This document shows positions 1 through 9,107 of a stretch of DNA of 64,000 nucleotides, in pieces. The translations under genes were made by a program, and so were the position numbers. Below the pieces are notes generated by a model. The model saw only the letters and a program-made list of their open reading frames with translations, ran no database searches and was not told where the DNA came from. Source of the DNA: Bombus terrestris. Its lineage: Eukaryota > Arthropoda > Insecta > Hymenoptera > Apidae. Every line of letters begins with the position of its first letter. The stretch's first letter is position 1. The stretch is taken from NCBI RefSeq assembly GCF_910591885.1, contig NC_063279.1:7502001-7566000 (forward strand), in the 5' to 3' direction.

Positions 1-232
1 CCAATAGAAGAACAAAATTGGCCAATTTTCGTGGAATCGGCATGTACGCAGAAAAATACAAGGAAAGAACGACAACAGATCGAAACCAGCTGGCTGTTGA
101 AGCGAGCAAAACTCTCATAGAAAGAAGACTAAAATGAAAACAGCCCACTGACTTCACCAAAGAAATAAAATAGTCAAACTCGAAGATGGTGTCCCACTGC
201 GGGTAGCCATGCACGTGTCATTTAGCAATTAA
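1..232 (+). mobile_element. Jockey-like LINE 3' end, copy 1 (coding part), interrupted by a MITE
   Basis: This is the degenerate C-terminal end of a Jockey-type non-LTR retrotransposon reverse transcriptase ORF. It matches the better copy at 9630-10201: both share a KYKERT-like stretch, an EASKTLI-like stretch, an FIKEIK-like stretch and the final part before the TAA stop. The reading frame is broken by in-frame stops and substitutions, so it is dead. The left end runs into the window edge. The 3' UTR resumes at 564-633 after a TTAA-type element inserted at 233-559. The family assignment comes from the Jockey-like protein pattern in the copy at 9630; this copy alone would be weak evidence. 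Confidence 0.75.
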
Positions 233-559
233 CACTTTACCGACCGCTACCGATTCAACAGCATACGCACGTCCGACCGGCAGCTCAGGCGCAAATTCTC
301 CTTGGCGCCAGCTCTGTTTCGGTTTAGACTCTCGAATACCATTCTTTTCGTGCATCGCGAACGGTAAGTTTTTCAAATTGATATAAAACTGTGGGAGCTT
401 ACAAAGCAATGCAACTGAGCAAGGTACCTTAGTACTAAATAACAAATTACTGCTTAGATAATGAGAAAGATTGTTGGCAACAAAAAGCCGATTAATAGGC
501 TATCTGCGGTAAGCGTCAACGACAAAAAACCTATTAATAGGCTATCGATCGGTAAAGTG
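233..559. mobile_element. piggyBac-type MITE (TTAA target) nested in the LINE
   Basis: This 327-bp element is flanked on both sides by TTAA (229-232 and 560-563). Its ends are inverted repeats: CACTTTACCGACCG on the left and the complement of CGATCGGTAAAGTG on the right, 13 of 14 bases matching. The uninterrupted LINE copy near 10140 shows the empty site, in which AGCAATTAAGCTAG is continuous. The insertion and the TTAA duplication can therefore be read directly. Its right part carries two units of a roughly 46-bp subterminal repeat, each with a CCTATTAATAGG-like palindrome. It has no transposase, so movement would depend on a piggyBac-type enzyme elsewhere. Confidence 0.85.
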
Positions 560-563
560 TTAA

Positions 564-633
564 GCTAGAAAAATTTACCAAATGTCCAGCTGGACAAATT
601 GTGAAGTACAAATTAAATAATAAAAAAAAAAAA
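564..633 (+). mobile_element. LINE 3' UTR and A-tail of copy 1
   Basis: This is the continuation of LINE copy 1 beyond the nested MITE. It holds the family tail: GCTAGAAAAATTTACC, then the palindrome GTCCAGCTGGAC, then an AT-rich stretch ending in an A run. It is the reference for the tail-only copies elsewhere in the window. Confidence 0.8.
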
Positions 634-1133
634 TTTCGTGGTGTCTGGCTTCAGCCTATAGCGTTTTCTGCAACCACTGTTCGGTTATTCTCATAATCAT
701 GCTTTCGTAACACAAGGAATCTATGATTAAAGGTTACGTCTAAAATTAGCAAGTGTCTGGTAACTTATGTACGAGTCTGTACACGGGACACGTGTGTACA
801 TACGTGTGTCTCGTATCGGCGTATAAAGCGACTGAAAACGAGTGAAAAGTGGAAGAAGGAGGTAAAAGAACTGAAACTCGTAGAAGAATCGCGGAGAATT
901 ACCACGAGACGAGAGAACCAGCCGCGTGCGTATCGCGAAATCTCATGGTACTCCTTTCCATCCCTTTCATCCCTCCGTTTCTCCTCTCCTCTCACCGACA
1001 ACTGCTGTCTACTGTCAACAAGCGAGCGAGTGTTTGCACATTTCCCAGCGAGAAACCTCGTAATAATTTACGAGGGACGCAATGTCGGCACAGTGCGTGA
1101 AAAATTAATTCGAAAGTGCTCGAATACAACAGA
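634..1133. other. Non-coding stretch, nothing recognised
   Basis: There are short overlapping open frames on both strands around 765-1100, but none has a recognisable domain or splice context. A GGTGTCTGG motif near 640 resembles one at 21460 and may be a fragment of the same repeat. Confidence 0.4.
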
Positions 1134-1189
1134 CCTTATATTCAGTTGGATAAATTGTAAAGTAGAAATCAAATAATAATAAAAAAAGA
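1134..1189 (+). mobile_element. Tail-only LINE copy, 56 bp
   Basis: This matches the last ~50 bp of the Jockey-like LINE 3' UTR, with a diverged CAGTTGGA in place of the palindrome, and ends in an A-rich run. It is bracketed by an 8-bp direct repeat ACAACAGA at 1126-1133 and 1190-1197. That repeat fits a target-site duplication made by target-primed reverse transcription. Confidence 0.7.
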
Positions 1190-1854
1190 ACAACAGATCC
1201 TGAACATTACGAAAACATTTGCTCGTTTTCCTCCGCTTCTTATCTTGCGTGTTGGATCTTATCGTATTTAGAAAAAAGCAATGTAGTATTGGAATTACGA
1301 AGAAGGTGTTTATATAGCGAGGAAACAACAGTTTCGTCATAAACAAAATTCCGTTTCTATGCAGCGTAAGTGATTCTTTACGCGGCGTTTGTGTAGCCAG
1401 CGACGTAGTAAAAGATTATAACAATCCAATAGTCTGTCTAACAGTTACCTTCGTTTACGTATCGTTTCATTAATCAGATTCGTTGATCGCATTTGACGAG
1501 TATACACGTTAAATGAAAACTTTGTTTCTGTACGCCTGACGAGTATACTCGTTGTCGTTTGTATACATATTGTTGAGAATTGTGGATCTTAATCGCCGAA
1601 ATAAATGTATAGGAATACTTAGATTATACTTAGAATTGATATCAAAATAGTTTCAGATTTATTTAATATGCGATTGACAAGATATTCATAGATACATATT
1701 GCACGCGTCTCAGCTCTCTTTCTGTCTCACCATCTTCTTTATCACACTACTAACAGAACAGTCGCATTCATCTGTTTTACGAGACGCTGCGCACGCACAT
1801 ACTTGCACACACTCATACTCATATATGCGTGTCACTACTGCGCGGCTAATCTAG
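1190..1854. other. Non-coding stretch with palindromic GACGAGTATACTCG motifs
   Basis: The motif GACGAGTATAC occurs at about 1496 and again at about 1540. Near 16778 the full 16-bp palindrome GACGAGTATACTCGTC appears. Nothing else is recognised here. Confidence 0.4.
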
Positions 1855-1917
1855 CCTTTTTTTTTATTATTATTTAATTTGTACTTTACAATTTATCCAG
1901 CTGGATATTTGGTAAAT
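1855..1917 (-). mobile_element. Tail-only LINE copy, 63 bp, minus strand
   Basis: This is a reverse-complement copy of the LINE tail: poly-T, ATTTAATTTGTACTTTACAA, a CCAGCTGG core, then GGTAAAT. It is flanked by the direct repeat TAATCTAG at 1847-1854 and 1918-1925, a plausible target-site duplication. Confidence 0.75.
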
Positions 1918-1925
1918 TAATCTAG

Positions 1926-2793
1926 TCTAGCACACAAAATTACACTCATCTCAATACATATGTCACGCACTCCACGACCTAATCGCACGACAGATTTCTA
2001 AAACTAGATCCCGCAGTCGATTGGTTAATCACGAAAGAGTTAAACGAGTCTAAACCACGGAGAAAGAATTGTCCACGGATTCCAGAAATACCTGCGAGTC
2101 TATCGAGCCGATAAAGCATTATGTGGCTCTATTGAAAATTTCCTGCGAGCCTCACAAAGAGATGAAAAGGGTGAATACGCGCGGCATCCGGTGCCGCGGA
2201 AAGGTCACCGATGTTGCGTTTCGATCGGATACCTGAAAACCGTGGCAGCCATCGATCAATCGAGCCATCGTCTGCGCAAACTGTACAACAACCTTCGACA
2301 ACGATCGCACACCTATTTCCTGTATTTCCCGTGCAATCAATGACGACAACATTGTCACTGCATCAAATTATTTCCCCAATCTATGTACTTTAAGGCGCGG
2401 TTTCCCCGTAATCCTACGAGTACAATTAACTGCTAATTCGCGTATTTACTTTACCATTAATAATATTGATCCACGTGCAACTCCTAAAAGCCCATTATCG
2501 TATTATCATACGCGCCGTGTCGAACATTCTACCTCTTTCTCAATGTCTCGGCAATATTACCGTATCAGCTAAAAAAAGTTAAAAAGAAAGGAAAAAAACA
2601 CGTATTATAATAGTAAGATATGTGCACACTTCTAACTTAAATTATATATATATAATTATAAAGCAGCATTTACAATTATTTTCTAAGCTGTGTTTATGAT
2701 AATATTCGTAGATTACCCTTCAAAGATATGGATGTAAACACTTTTTTTTATTGATATTCTGATAAAAATGTTTAATTATTCAATGGGGCACTT
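1926..2793. other. Non-coding AT-rich stretch
   Basis: A minus-strand open frame near 2235-2355 ends at a CAG|GTATCC donor-like site, but it has no recognisable family and no second exon that I can find. A TATA-rich run lies at about 2640-2660. Nothing else is supported. Confidence 0.35.
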
Positions 2794-2799
2794 TTTATT
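2794..2799 (-). promoter_or_regulatory. AATAAA poly(A) signal candidate
   Basis: A minus-strand AATAAA lies about 145 bases beyond the stop of the possible terminal exon at 2944-3160. In AT-rich DNA this hexamer is common by chance. Confidence 0.2.
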
Positions 2800-2943
2800 T
2801 CAAAATATCTTCTATTTATCGGTTATATTCAAAATGCCCTAACTGTCAATTTTCATAGAATTTTTACAATTGTAAGAAAGTCACCAATAACTACCATGGC
2901 GTCACAGGAGAAACCGTGGCAGTCAAAATGTTAAGGCGCATCC

Positions 2944-3160
2944 TCACTGAAGTAACGGCGAGCAACTTTCTACTGATGTTTCACGTTCGAAGCTGCTGCT
3001 TTCTGTTGTCCGATATTCCACCAGTGTTCCTTCCAAGTTTCTGTTGTCGCTAACGAAACTTGCTGCTTGTTGTTGCTGTTTCCGTTTGCAGCGGTAAACG
3101 TCGAAGAGAAACAAGAAACACGTAGCAAGCAACGCATAGCAATAGAAATAAACGTTTCTT
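2944..3160 (-). CDS. Possible terminal exon of a single-pass membrane protein
   Basis: An open frame on the minus strand can start after an ACACAG acceptor (exon from 3160) and ends at a stop at 2944-2946. It encodes about 72 residues. A hydrophobic segment of about 20 residues rich in Tyr, Leu, Phe and Cys is followed at once by a basic stop-transfer-like stretch (RCKRKQQQQ) and an acidic, serine-rich tail. That layout suits the C-terminus of a type I membrane protein. An AATAAA lies about 145 bases downstream (2794-2799). I do not recognise the family, see no upstream exon, and the frame stays open past the acceptor. It may be chance. Confidence 0.22.
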
Positions 3161-3397
3161 CTGTGTATACGTGCGTAAGTATTTCGACGTTTAGAAATTA
3201 TTGCGAGTGTATAAAATACGCTTGAAACGAAACAGTTTAATCTGATTTCCGTGTTTAATCTTAGACAACCATATACAAATAGTTGAAAATTGAGAAAAAC
3301 AGTAACAACGTAGAGACGAACAAGAGACCAAAAACTGTGCCCTTGATAAATGTAAAAGCAACTTTTAACTAACTTCGAATGTAGACAATAGCTTCCT

Positions 3398-3432
3398 GAT
3401 AAAACGAAAGAAACTTCTGGGACGACTAATAT
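3398..3432. mobile_element. Fragment of a mariner-like MITE inverted repeat
   Basis: The segment ATAAAACGAAAGAAACTT followed by GGGACGACTAATA matches the right terminal repeat of the foldback element at 12806-13023. No partner arm is present, so this is a solo end. Confidence 0.5.
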
Positions 3433-3650
3433 TTTTGATATTTTTCGTTTCGAAACACTCGAAGCTCTGCGTTTGACGCGTGCACTGAATCCTGTTTAAA
3501 CGACAGGAAATCTACATTTCTGCCACCTTGTAAACATGGTTTCGGATTACTGTAACGTAAATAGACCGAGCGACCGAGGATAGGCGATCGTATTTCTTAG
3601 CTTCTTCACTTACACCATTTTCATGATCGATTACGAAAGTGATTAAATGT

Positions 3651-3759
3651 GTTGTAAACTATTATTAGCTTGGCAACTAAGTGATTGCGGATTTTTTCAA
3701 TACCACCTAATGACAAAATCCGCAATCATTTAATTGCCAACCAAATAATAGTTTACAAC
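3651..3759. mobile_element. Mariner-like foldback element, 109 bp
   Basis: Two 45-bp arms (3651-3695 and 3715-3759) are inverted repeats with about four mismatches by eye, separated by a 19-base loop. Each arm contains a TTGGCAA..TAA.TGATTGCGGATTTT pattern that resembles mariner terminal repeats of Hymenoptera. There is no coding capacity. As RNA it would form a near-continuous hairpin. Confidence 0.75.
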
Positions 3760-3851
3760 TCATAACATCTGGCCAACTCAACTTTCCACTCCTCACAACT
3801 CGACTCTTAGTTAACGACTGTCGATTAATTCGTCTCTCTCCTTTGATCCTT

Positions 3852-3933
3852 TCGCTACTACGGGCGACTACAGTCACTCTGCGTAAAATGTCACTGACGT
3901 ACTACGGGCGACTATAGTCGCTATGCGTAAGAT
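3852..3933. repeat. Two-copy short repeat with a GCGACTATAGTCGC palindrome
   Basis: The unit TACTACGGGCGACTA.AGTC...TGCGTAA appears twice about 50 bases apart. The second copy contains the perfect 14-bp palindrome GCGACTATAGTCGC. Confidence 0.5.
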
Positions 3934-4080
3934 ACATAACGCGTATTGTACATACGACGAGTATCGTACATCTTCAAGCCTTTTATTAAAAATAAAATGG
4001 TGTGACAAGAGAGCAGGGTATATGTTGTCCTCTTTCCACAATGAAGAATTTGTCGACACGAAACGTCAAAAAATGATTAA

Positions 4081-4745
4081 CACTTTGGACTCGAGAGGCG
4101 CTCTGTCATCACGGCGTTCCGTGCTGCAACTCCAGTGGCGAGCGAGAGGCGACAGTCTCTATTTATGCTACATTTTGACATCTCCAATTGAACCAATTGA
4201 TCTCCAATTGATAAGAGTACAATATTGGTTCGTAAATTGATTCCTTAGTTCTTTGTGTTGTTTGTTAGGGAGCATAAAGTGTTAGACTTTAAAATGGAGA
4301 TAAAATATTTAATGTCATATCTCTGCGAAACTATGGTTCTGACAACGTCTCCAACGTTAGTTCGGATTCGATGATCATGGCAAAAGTATTATAATTTAAA
4401 AACCTTAAAAAATGGTTTTCGTGAAAATTGTAAAATTAGCTGAAATGAAGATGAACTTGATTTTGAACTATTGAAAAATAAGATCAATTATATTAAAGAA
4501 TGCATCTTGCTGAATGTTTTATGAATTATCATCCAAAAAAAAAAAAAAATATATAGAAATTAATATTACAAAATGATATTTTCAAAAATGTAAATATAGA
4601 TAAATTATTAGAATATAACGTTTTCGTAAGTTAATTTCTATATAAAATCATTTTACGCTAGCTGTAAGCTGTATACGTCACGTATACGCTAAATCATCCG
4701 GAGTAGCTGCTACGTTCGACCTAAAAAGTCCTCGAGTGCCAAGGG
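4081..4745. mobile_element. piggyBac-like element with TTAA target duplication, 665 bp
   Basis: TTAA lies immediately outside both ends (4077-4080 and 4746-4749). The left terminus reads CACTTTGGACTCGAG and the right terminus, on the complement, reads CCCTTGGCACTCGAG, 12 of 15 matching. TTAA followed by a CCCTT-like end is typical of piggyBac-type elements. The interior is AT-rich with no transposase frame, so it is a non-autonomous or decayed copy. Confidence 0.6.
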
Positions 4746-4749
4746 TTAA

Positions 4750-5659
4750 GTATAAATATGTCTATGGGTCTATGGGTATTTATACAATTACGAAAACTGG
4801 TCTATCTGTAGCCCACTGCATTATCTGCGCAAGCCATGTTCCTAGAAAACTAACTAAATTGATTTAGCGATAAACAATATTTAGTGGCTTCGACGACTAA
4901 GAAAACTAAATTTTAGAAAAGATGTGGAGTTTTGGGAAACATTGGCGAACCACTGTGCGAAGTTAAAAAAATTGGATGATGTGGCCTTCCATATCTCCTT
5001 AGATAATAAAGTGACAAGAAGAGGGAAATTATTATTATTACTATGATTATACGAGACCACTAGGGTATCTTTGCAGTCGCTTAACGCGGTTGTGCGAGTT
5101 CGCCGAGAGATTCTTGTCCTCCCCGGCAGCTTATTAATTCATTTTCCCATTAACGTGCTCTCGCCGAGCTACTCTGCAACGTCAATCACGCCTCGATGAT
5201 AATTAACGCGAGCGTCGAGCGATCAATCTTCCAGGCATCCCTTTGTTCCATGCGTGTTCTTTTCTCGATAAACCAGCTGCGTTTAATAAATCGCTCGCTA
5301 ATTTGCTTCGTTCTGTAGGCGAACGTCGCTCGTTACGAGAACCTCAGGCTGCGTTTTTACCGAAGCCACGACGACCAACTCTTTCTTATCTGTTGTGACT
5401 GTTCCAAATAGCGTCCAACAGATATCAACTTGTTGAAACATTTGCTTCTTATCGGAGTAACGCAATGCCAGGAATATTTGGCTTCTGTCTCGATTCTAAA
5501 GCGAACTTTATTCCTAGCAGCGAGTACGCTACTGTGCACGGGCCTTAAGATAGGCTCAAGGTGCAATTCGACTAAAACGTTTGTTATATCTTTATAGCGA
5601 TTAAGAAGAGACGAGGACGTCCACAGATTAATCTAATTACCATTTTGCTACATCTTCTC
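4750..5659. other. Non-coding stretch, nothing recognised
   Basis: Mixed-composition DNA with a short TTA microsatellite near 5030. No open frame has a recognisable family. Confidence 0.4.
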
Positions 5660-6100
5660 TGTCTCTACCATCGGCTATATCCTTCACGCTCAACATTCAT
5701 CTTTTCAGTTTTTTGCATTCTGAAAGCATAAGCTGCAGCGTGGTTCTCCTGTCCTTTCCGGTCCCAAACCTCGCACTTCCTTTCCTCCTCTCCTTCCCAG
5801 TGCTTGTTCCGTCTTTTTGTATCGTCACATCTCCCCCTCGCTAATAGCTTTTCACCATTTCCATTTGTAGTTCCTTTCAAATTCTACGCTACCCATAGTT
5901 TCGTTTGTCTCTATCTGCCTTACATTCTACTTTACACTTTTTATTTCGTCATATTGAATTTGTCTCTCGGTTTTCTTTAGCCCATTCCCTTAGCCCTTTC
6001 GTCATTTCTTGCCCATATTTTTATTACGCCTTTTACGTTTCGATGGAGCAGGGTTTCTCTGCTTTTAAGTGTTTGCTTCTTGACGTAACTGGGGTCGAAC
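5660..6100 (-). pseudogene. Relic of a LINE ORF2 C-terminus (zinc-knuckle end)
   Basis: The minus-strand frame at 5665-5880 encodes RGRCDDTKRRNKHW, EEERKCEVW, GQENHAAAY and QKTEK in order. This resembles the C-terminal end of R1/R2-like LINE ORFs, where a basic RCG stretch is followed by a tryptophan, an EEERKC-type cysteine pair and an E-x(n)-H-x(n)-C knuckle. Here the second cysteine is a tryptophan and the last one is lost, and the frame upstream is broken by many stops. That is what an old dead copy looks like. I infer the family from the motif order only; no close relative can be checked here. Confidence 0.45.
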
Positions 6101-6168
6101 GTTCAGCCAAGTTGGAATACGTCAACGTGAATACGTCTTTGTGGTTGATAAACGTGCCTGTTATTATT

Positions 6169-6186
6169 GGGTTGGCAACTAAGCCA
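6169..6186. mobile_element. Solo mariner-type terminal repeat fragment
   Basis: The sequence TTGGGTTGGCAACTAAGCC resembles the outer end of mariner terminal repeats, the same type as in the foldback element at 3651-3759. No partner end was found. Confidence 0.35.
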
Positions 6187-6601
6187 TGTAATGTAAAGTA
6201 ACACGACTAAGTAACGAAACAAAATAAATAAAATCAAATTTGGAATGTATCTGAAAATACATATATAGAAGACACAATAAATTTATTAGAAGCGTGCACT
6301 TGGCGAAAGATTATCAAAATATTTGAACGATTATTCGCTATTCTTTTATCTATGTTAGCCAGTCTGTGTTAAGGCTTGTGTCTTCCAGTTACATTTCTCC
6401 TTAGTTTATGCTTACGATCTACTTTTCCAACCATCGAGCTCAGCGTCTCTCGCACTTAACATTTACATTCAAAATCTACAACTTAAACTTGACCTTAGAA
6501 CGTGCCACTTGTATCCTTACACTCTATGCTTTTCCACTTACATATTCTCGCAGCGCGGAAACTTCAAAAACGAACCAGAATAAATCGAAAGAAAAACTAA
6601 A

Positions 6602-6663
6602 TTTTTTTTTTTAATTTTTTAATTTGTACTTTACAATTAGTCCAACTGGACATTTGGTAAATA
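6602..6663 (-). mobile_element. Tail-only LINE copy, ~62 bp, minus strand
   Basis: This is a reverse complement of the LINE tail: a poly-T run, AATTTGTACTTTACAATT, a diverged GTCCAACTGGAC core, and GGTAAAT. It starts at the same point in the LINE as the other short copies. No clean target-site duplication is visible. Confidence 0.65.
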
Positions 6664-6719
6664 GACATAAAATGCGAAGCCCTAACGATAAAATATAAGA
6701 CGACTGCCAGCTGTATTAA

Positions 6720-6975
6720 CATTTTACCGACCGATAGCCAATTAATCGGTTTCTTGTCGTTGACTCTTACCGACCGATAGTTTATTAATCGGCATTTTGT
6801 CGCCGACGCTTATCGACCGATAACCTATTAACCGGTTTTTTTGTCGCTGACAATCTTTCTCATTATTTGAGCAATAATTTGTTATTTATTACTAAGGTAC
6901 CTTGCTCAGTTGCGTCAGTTGCGTCAGTTACGTTGCTTTGTAAGTTACCCCAGTTTTACACCAATTTGACTACCA
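6720..6975. mobile_element. Second copy of the TTAA MITE with three subterminal repeats
   Basis: This starts after TTAA (6716-6719) with CATTTTACCGACCG and matches the reverse complement of the 360-559 part of the element at 233-559. It carries three units of the ~46-bp repeat (TTACCGACCGATAG, an ATTAAT core, CGG, TTTTGTCG.TGAC) where the first copy has two. Similarity is lost after about 6975. A CGGTGGTAAATG just before TTCAA at about 7052-7063 could be the mutated right end. There is no coding capacity. Confidence 0.65.
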
Positions 6976-7064
6976 TAATCTCGATAATGCTATCTCGTTA
7001 CGGTGGTCAGAAAACTTCAATAAGTTTCGTACAGCGTACGTGGTAAAAACACTCGGTGGTAAAT

Positions 7065-7672
7065 GTTCAAATAGTTCGAGGAGCCGTTGTATGCGCAACG
7101 CGTACACTGTTTCCTTTTTTCGGTTTTCAAACCTTCTTTATCTATAGAGCGTCGTCATCGTATAATCCGTCTAATGGCACTCGTAAAACGCGTTTGTCCA
7201 TCGTGAAAGATGATCTTTCGATCGAAATCGCCGTTGCAATCGGATTCCATCTGCAATATTTTATCTCTGCTGTCTGACCTTTCCACGAGTAGATCTGCCA
7301 CTCTGGTTGGTTTCAGGAAATATTTTTAGCTTCTAGGCTTTTTAGAAGTTTTACATTCTCCGCTCGTTGGCGACTCGTTATTTTTCCGCTTCGTTAATAA
7401 AGAAACACGATGGTTTTTTTTAGATTTCTTTTTTTTTATTTTTAATTAGTTAATGCACACTATCCTAATATAACAGATAATTAAATATATTCGGTTTTTC
7501 GTCTTTGCGTCTTTGTGTTCTTTGTTTTTTCTCCGTGTACGATGTAGTTTAATGTGTAAAACGAGCTACTTTTTACTCGTCTAATAATAATAATAATAAT
7601 AATGGCTATAATGTGTAATAATCTTCCATGCAAGTAACTGTGTTGAGATAAACATTGTCAAAATAAAAACAC
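7065..7672. other. Non-coding stretch
   Basis: AT-rich DNA with a short (TAA)n run near 7583-7603. A 73-codon open frame at 7056-7277 has no recognisable features. Confidence 0.35.
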
Positions 7673-7735
7673 ATTTACCAAATGTCCAGCTGGATAAATT
7701 GTAAAGTATAAATTAAATAATAAAAAAGAAAAAAT
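7673..7735 (+). mobile_element. Tail-only LINE copy, ~63 bp
   Basis: ATTTACCAAATGTCCAGCTG, then GATAAATTGTAAAGTA, then an A-rich end. It matches the Jockey-like LINE 3' UTR and begins at the same nucleotide zone as the other short copies. The flanks show only an imprecise AAACA-type repeat. Confidence 0.7.
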
Positions 7736-8099
7736 AGAAACATATCTGAGAGAAGAAACTGTAACTGTAGATGTGGAATATTGAAAAATAATAATATCGT
7801 ACATGTACATATAATAATATTAATAATAAGCAATGTGTTAGTGTCTCGAACGATAAACTCAATTTTCCACAAATTACAACTACAAATTACAATTAAATAC
7901 TAAATTACATATAAACGCAATTTTCAAAGTATTTAAATTATTACTTTTGGAAATATTCTACTACAAAGGACGTACAAAAAATATTGTGGCAGAGGGTTGC
8001 GGAATTTCATTTTCATAATTAATACTTCATTACATTAACGAGACTCGACTTGCTAGCTTCTAAGTTTTTTAGGTTATATGTCGATGTGTTATTCGTGTC
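7736..8099. other. AT-rich non-coding stretch between two LINE tails
   Basis: Low GC, several ATTACAA repeats near 7870-7900; nothing else seen. Confidence 0.35.
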
Positions 8100-8110
8100 A
8101 ATTAGTCATA

Positions 8111-8173
8111 TTATTTACCGAATGTCCAACTGGACAAATTGTAAAGTACAAATAAATTAAATAGTAAAAAGAA
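8111..8173 (+). mobile_element. Tail-only LINE copy, 63 bp, with clean target duplication
   Basis: This copy spans ATTTACCGAATGTCC to the A-rich tail. It is bracketed by a perfect 11-bp direct repeat AATTAGTCATA at 8100-8110 and 8174-8184. This is one of the clearest cases that such short pieces inserted as units rather than being eroded from longer copies. Confidence 0.85.
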
Positions 8174-8184
8174 AATTAGTCATA

Positions 8185-9107
8185 GAGCTTGTGAAAGAAT
8201 AAAATGAACGAAGGTTGCGAATCGGAAGTTTAAAGTCGTTAAATATACTAAGAAACGTTTGGACGGGGTCTGGAGAAAAGATTAATAGCTGTAAACTTTG
8301 CAGTACAAATAACGTGATTAATGTCGCAGGACTAAGGGAATTTCGTTCCAACTTTTTCCCCAAAAAACTTTCCCCTATCGAGAACAAAAATACCTAGACG
8401 TTTAAAATACGTGGAAATTGTGCGAAGTTGCTGCGTTAAAGAATTATCGGTCTGAATTTAGCTGGAGGAACCTTTCAACGGCAGAAAAATCTGCTAAAAT
8501 CAGCGTTCATTTCCAGAGAACAACTGTTCTAACATTTACGTAAGCCCCTTCGAGACGCTAACGTAGTTTCGGCAGGTATTTTTTTTTTTTTTTTAGGTTT
8601 CGTGCATTTTTGCCAGGTTTACGTTTCTGAACTGACAGAAAAAAGTTAGCGAAATATATTATTAGGTCGTGACGTCAAACAACAAAGTTCTAACAATTTG
8701 ATAAATATCGGATATCAGCTAGAATTTCAAGCGAGGTTTCCGCGTGCTAATATCGTATTTCGTCGACCTGATATTAAACAAAAAAGAAAGATAACGTCAG
8801 AGCAAATGCTTTTATCGGTTGATCGTGCTTCGAAGCCCAAAATTGCCAGGAAGATTCGTACCAGCCATTGTATCTACAAATCTTTCCACTGCGAAAACGT
8901 TTCCTCTGCTGTTACGTTTAAAGTTCGCGGTTTCGTTAAACCATCGGGTCATCGAACGGTGAAATGACGTGTGAAAATGGCACAAGCGAAGAACTGTAGA
9001 GAATTTGAAGGGAAGTAGAAACGATAAAGACGACGAAAATCGTCAACCAATTAAATATTAACTTGATAACTTTAACGCGACAACTTTTTATTTTTTGGAC
9101 GTTTCAC
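8185..9107. other. Non-coding stretch
   Basis: There is a poly-T run at about 8580-8594 and an 89-codon open frame at 8698-8967 without recognisable features. No gene is supported. Confidence 0.35.
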
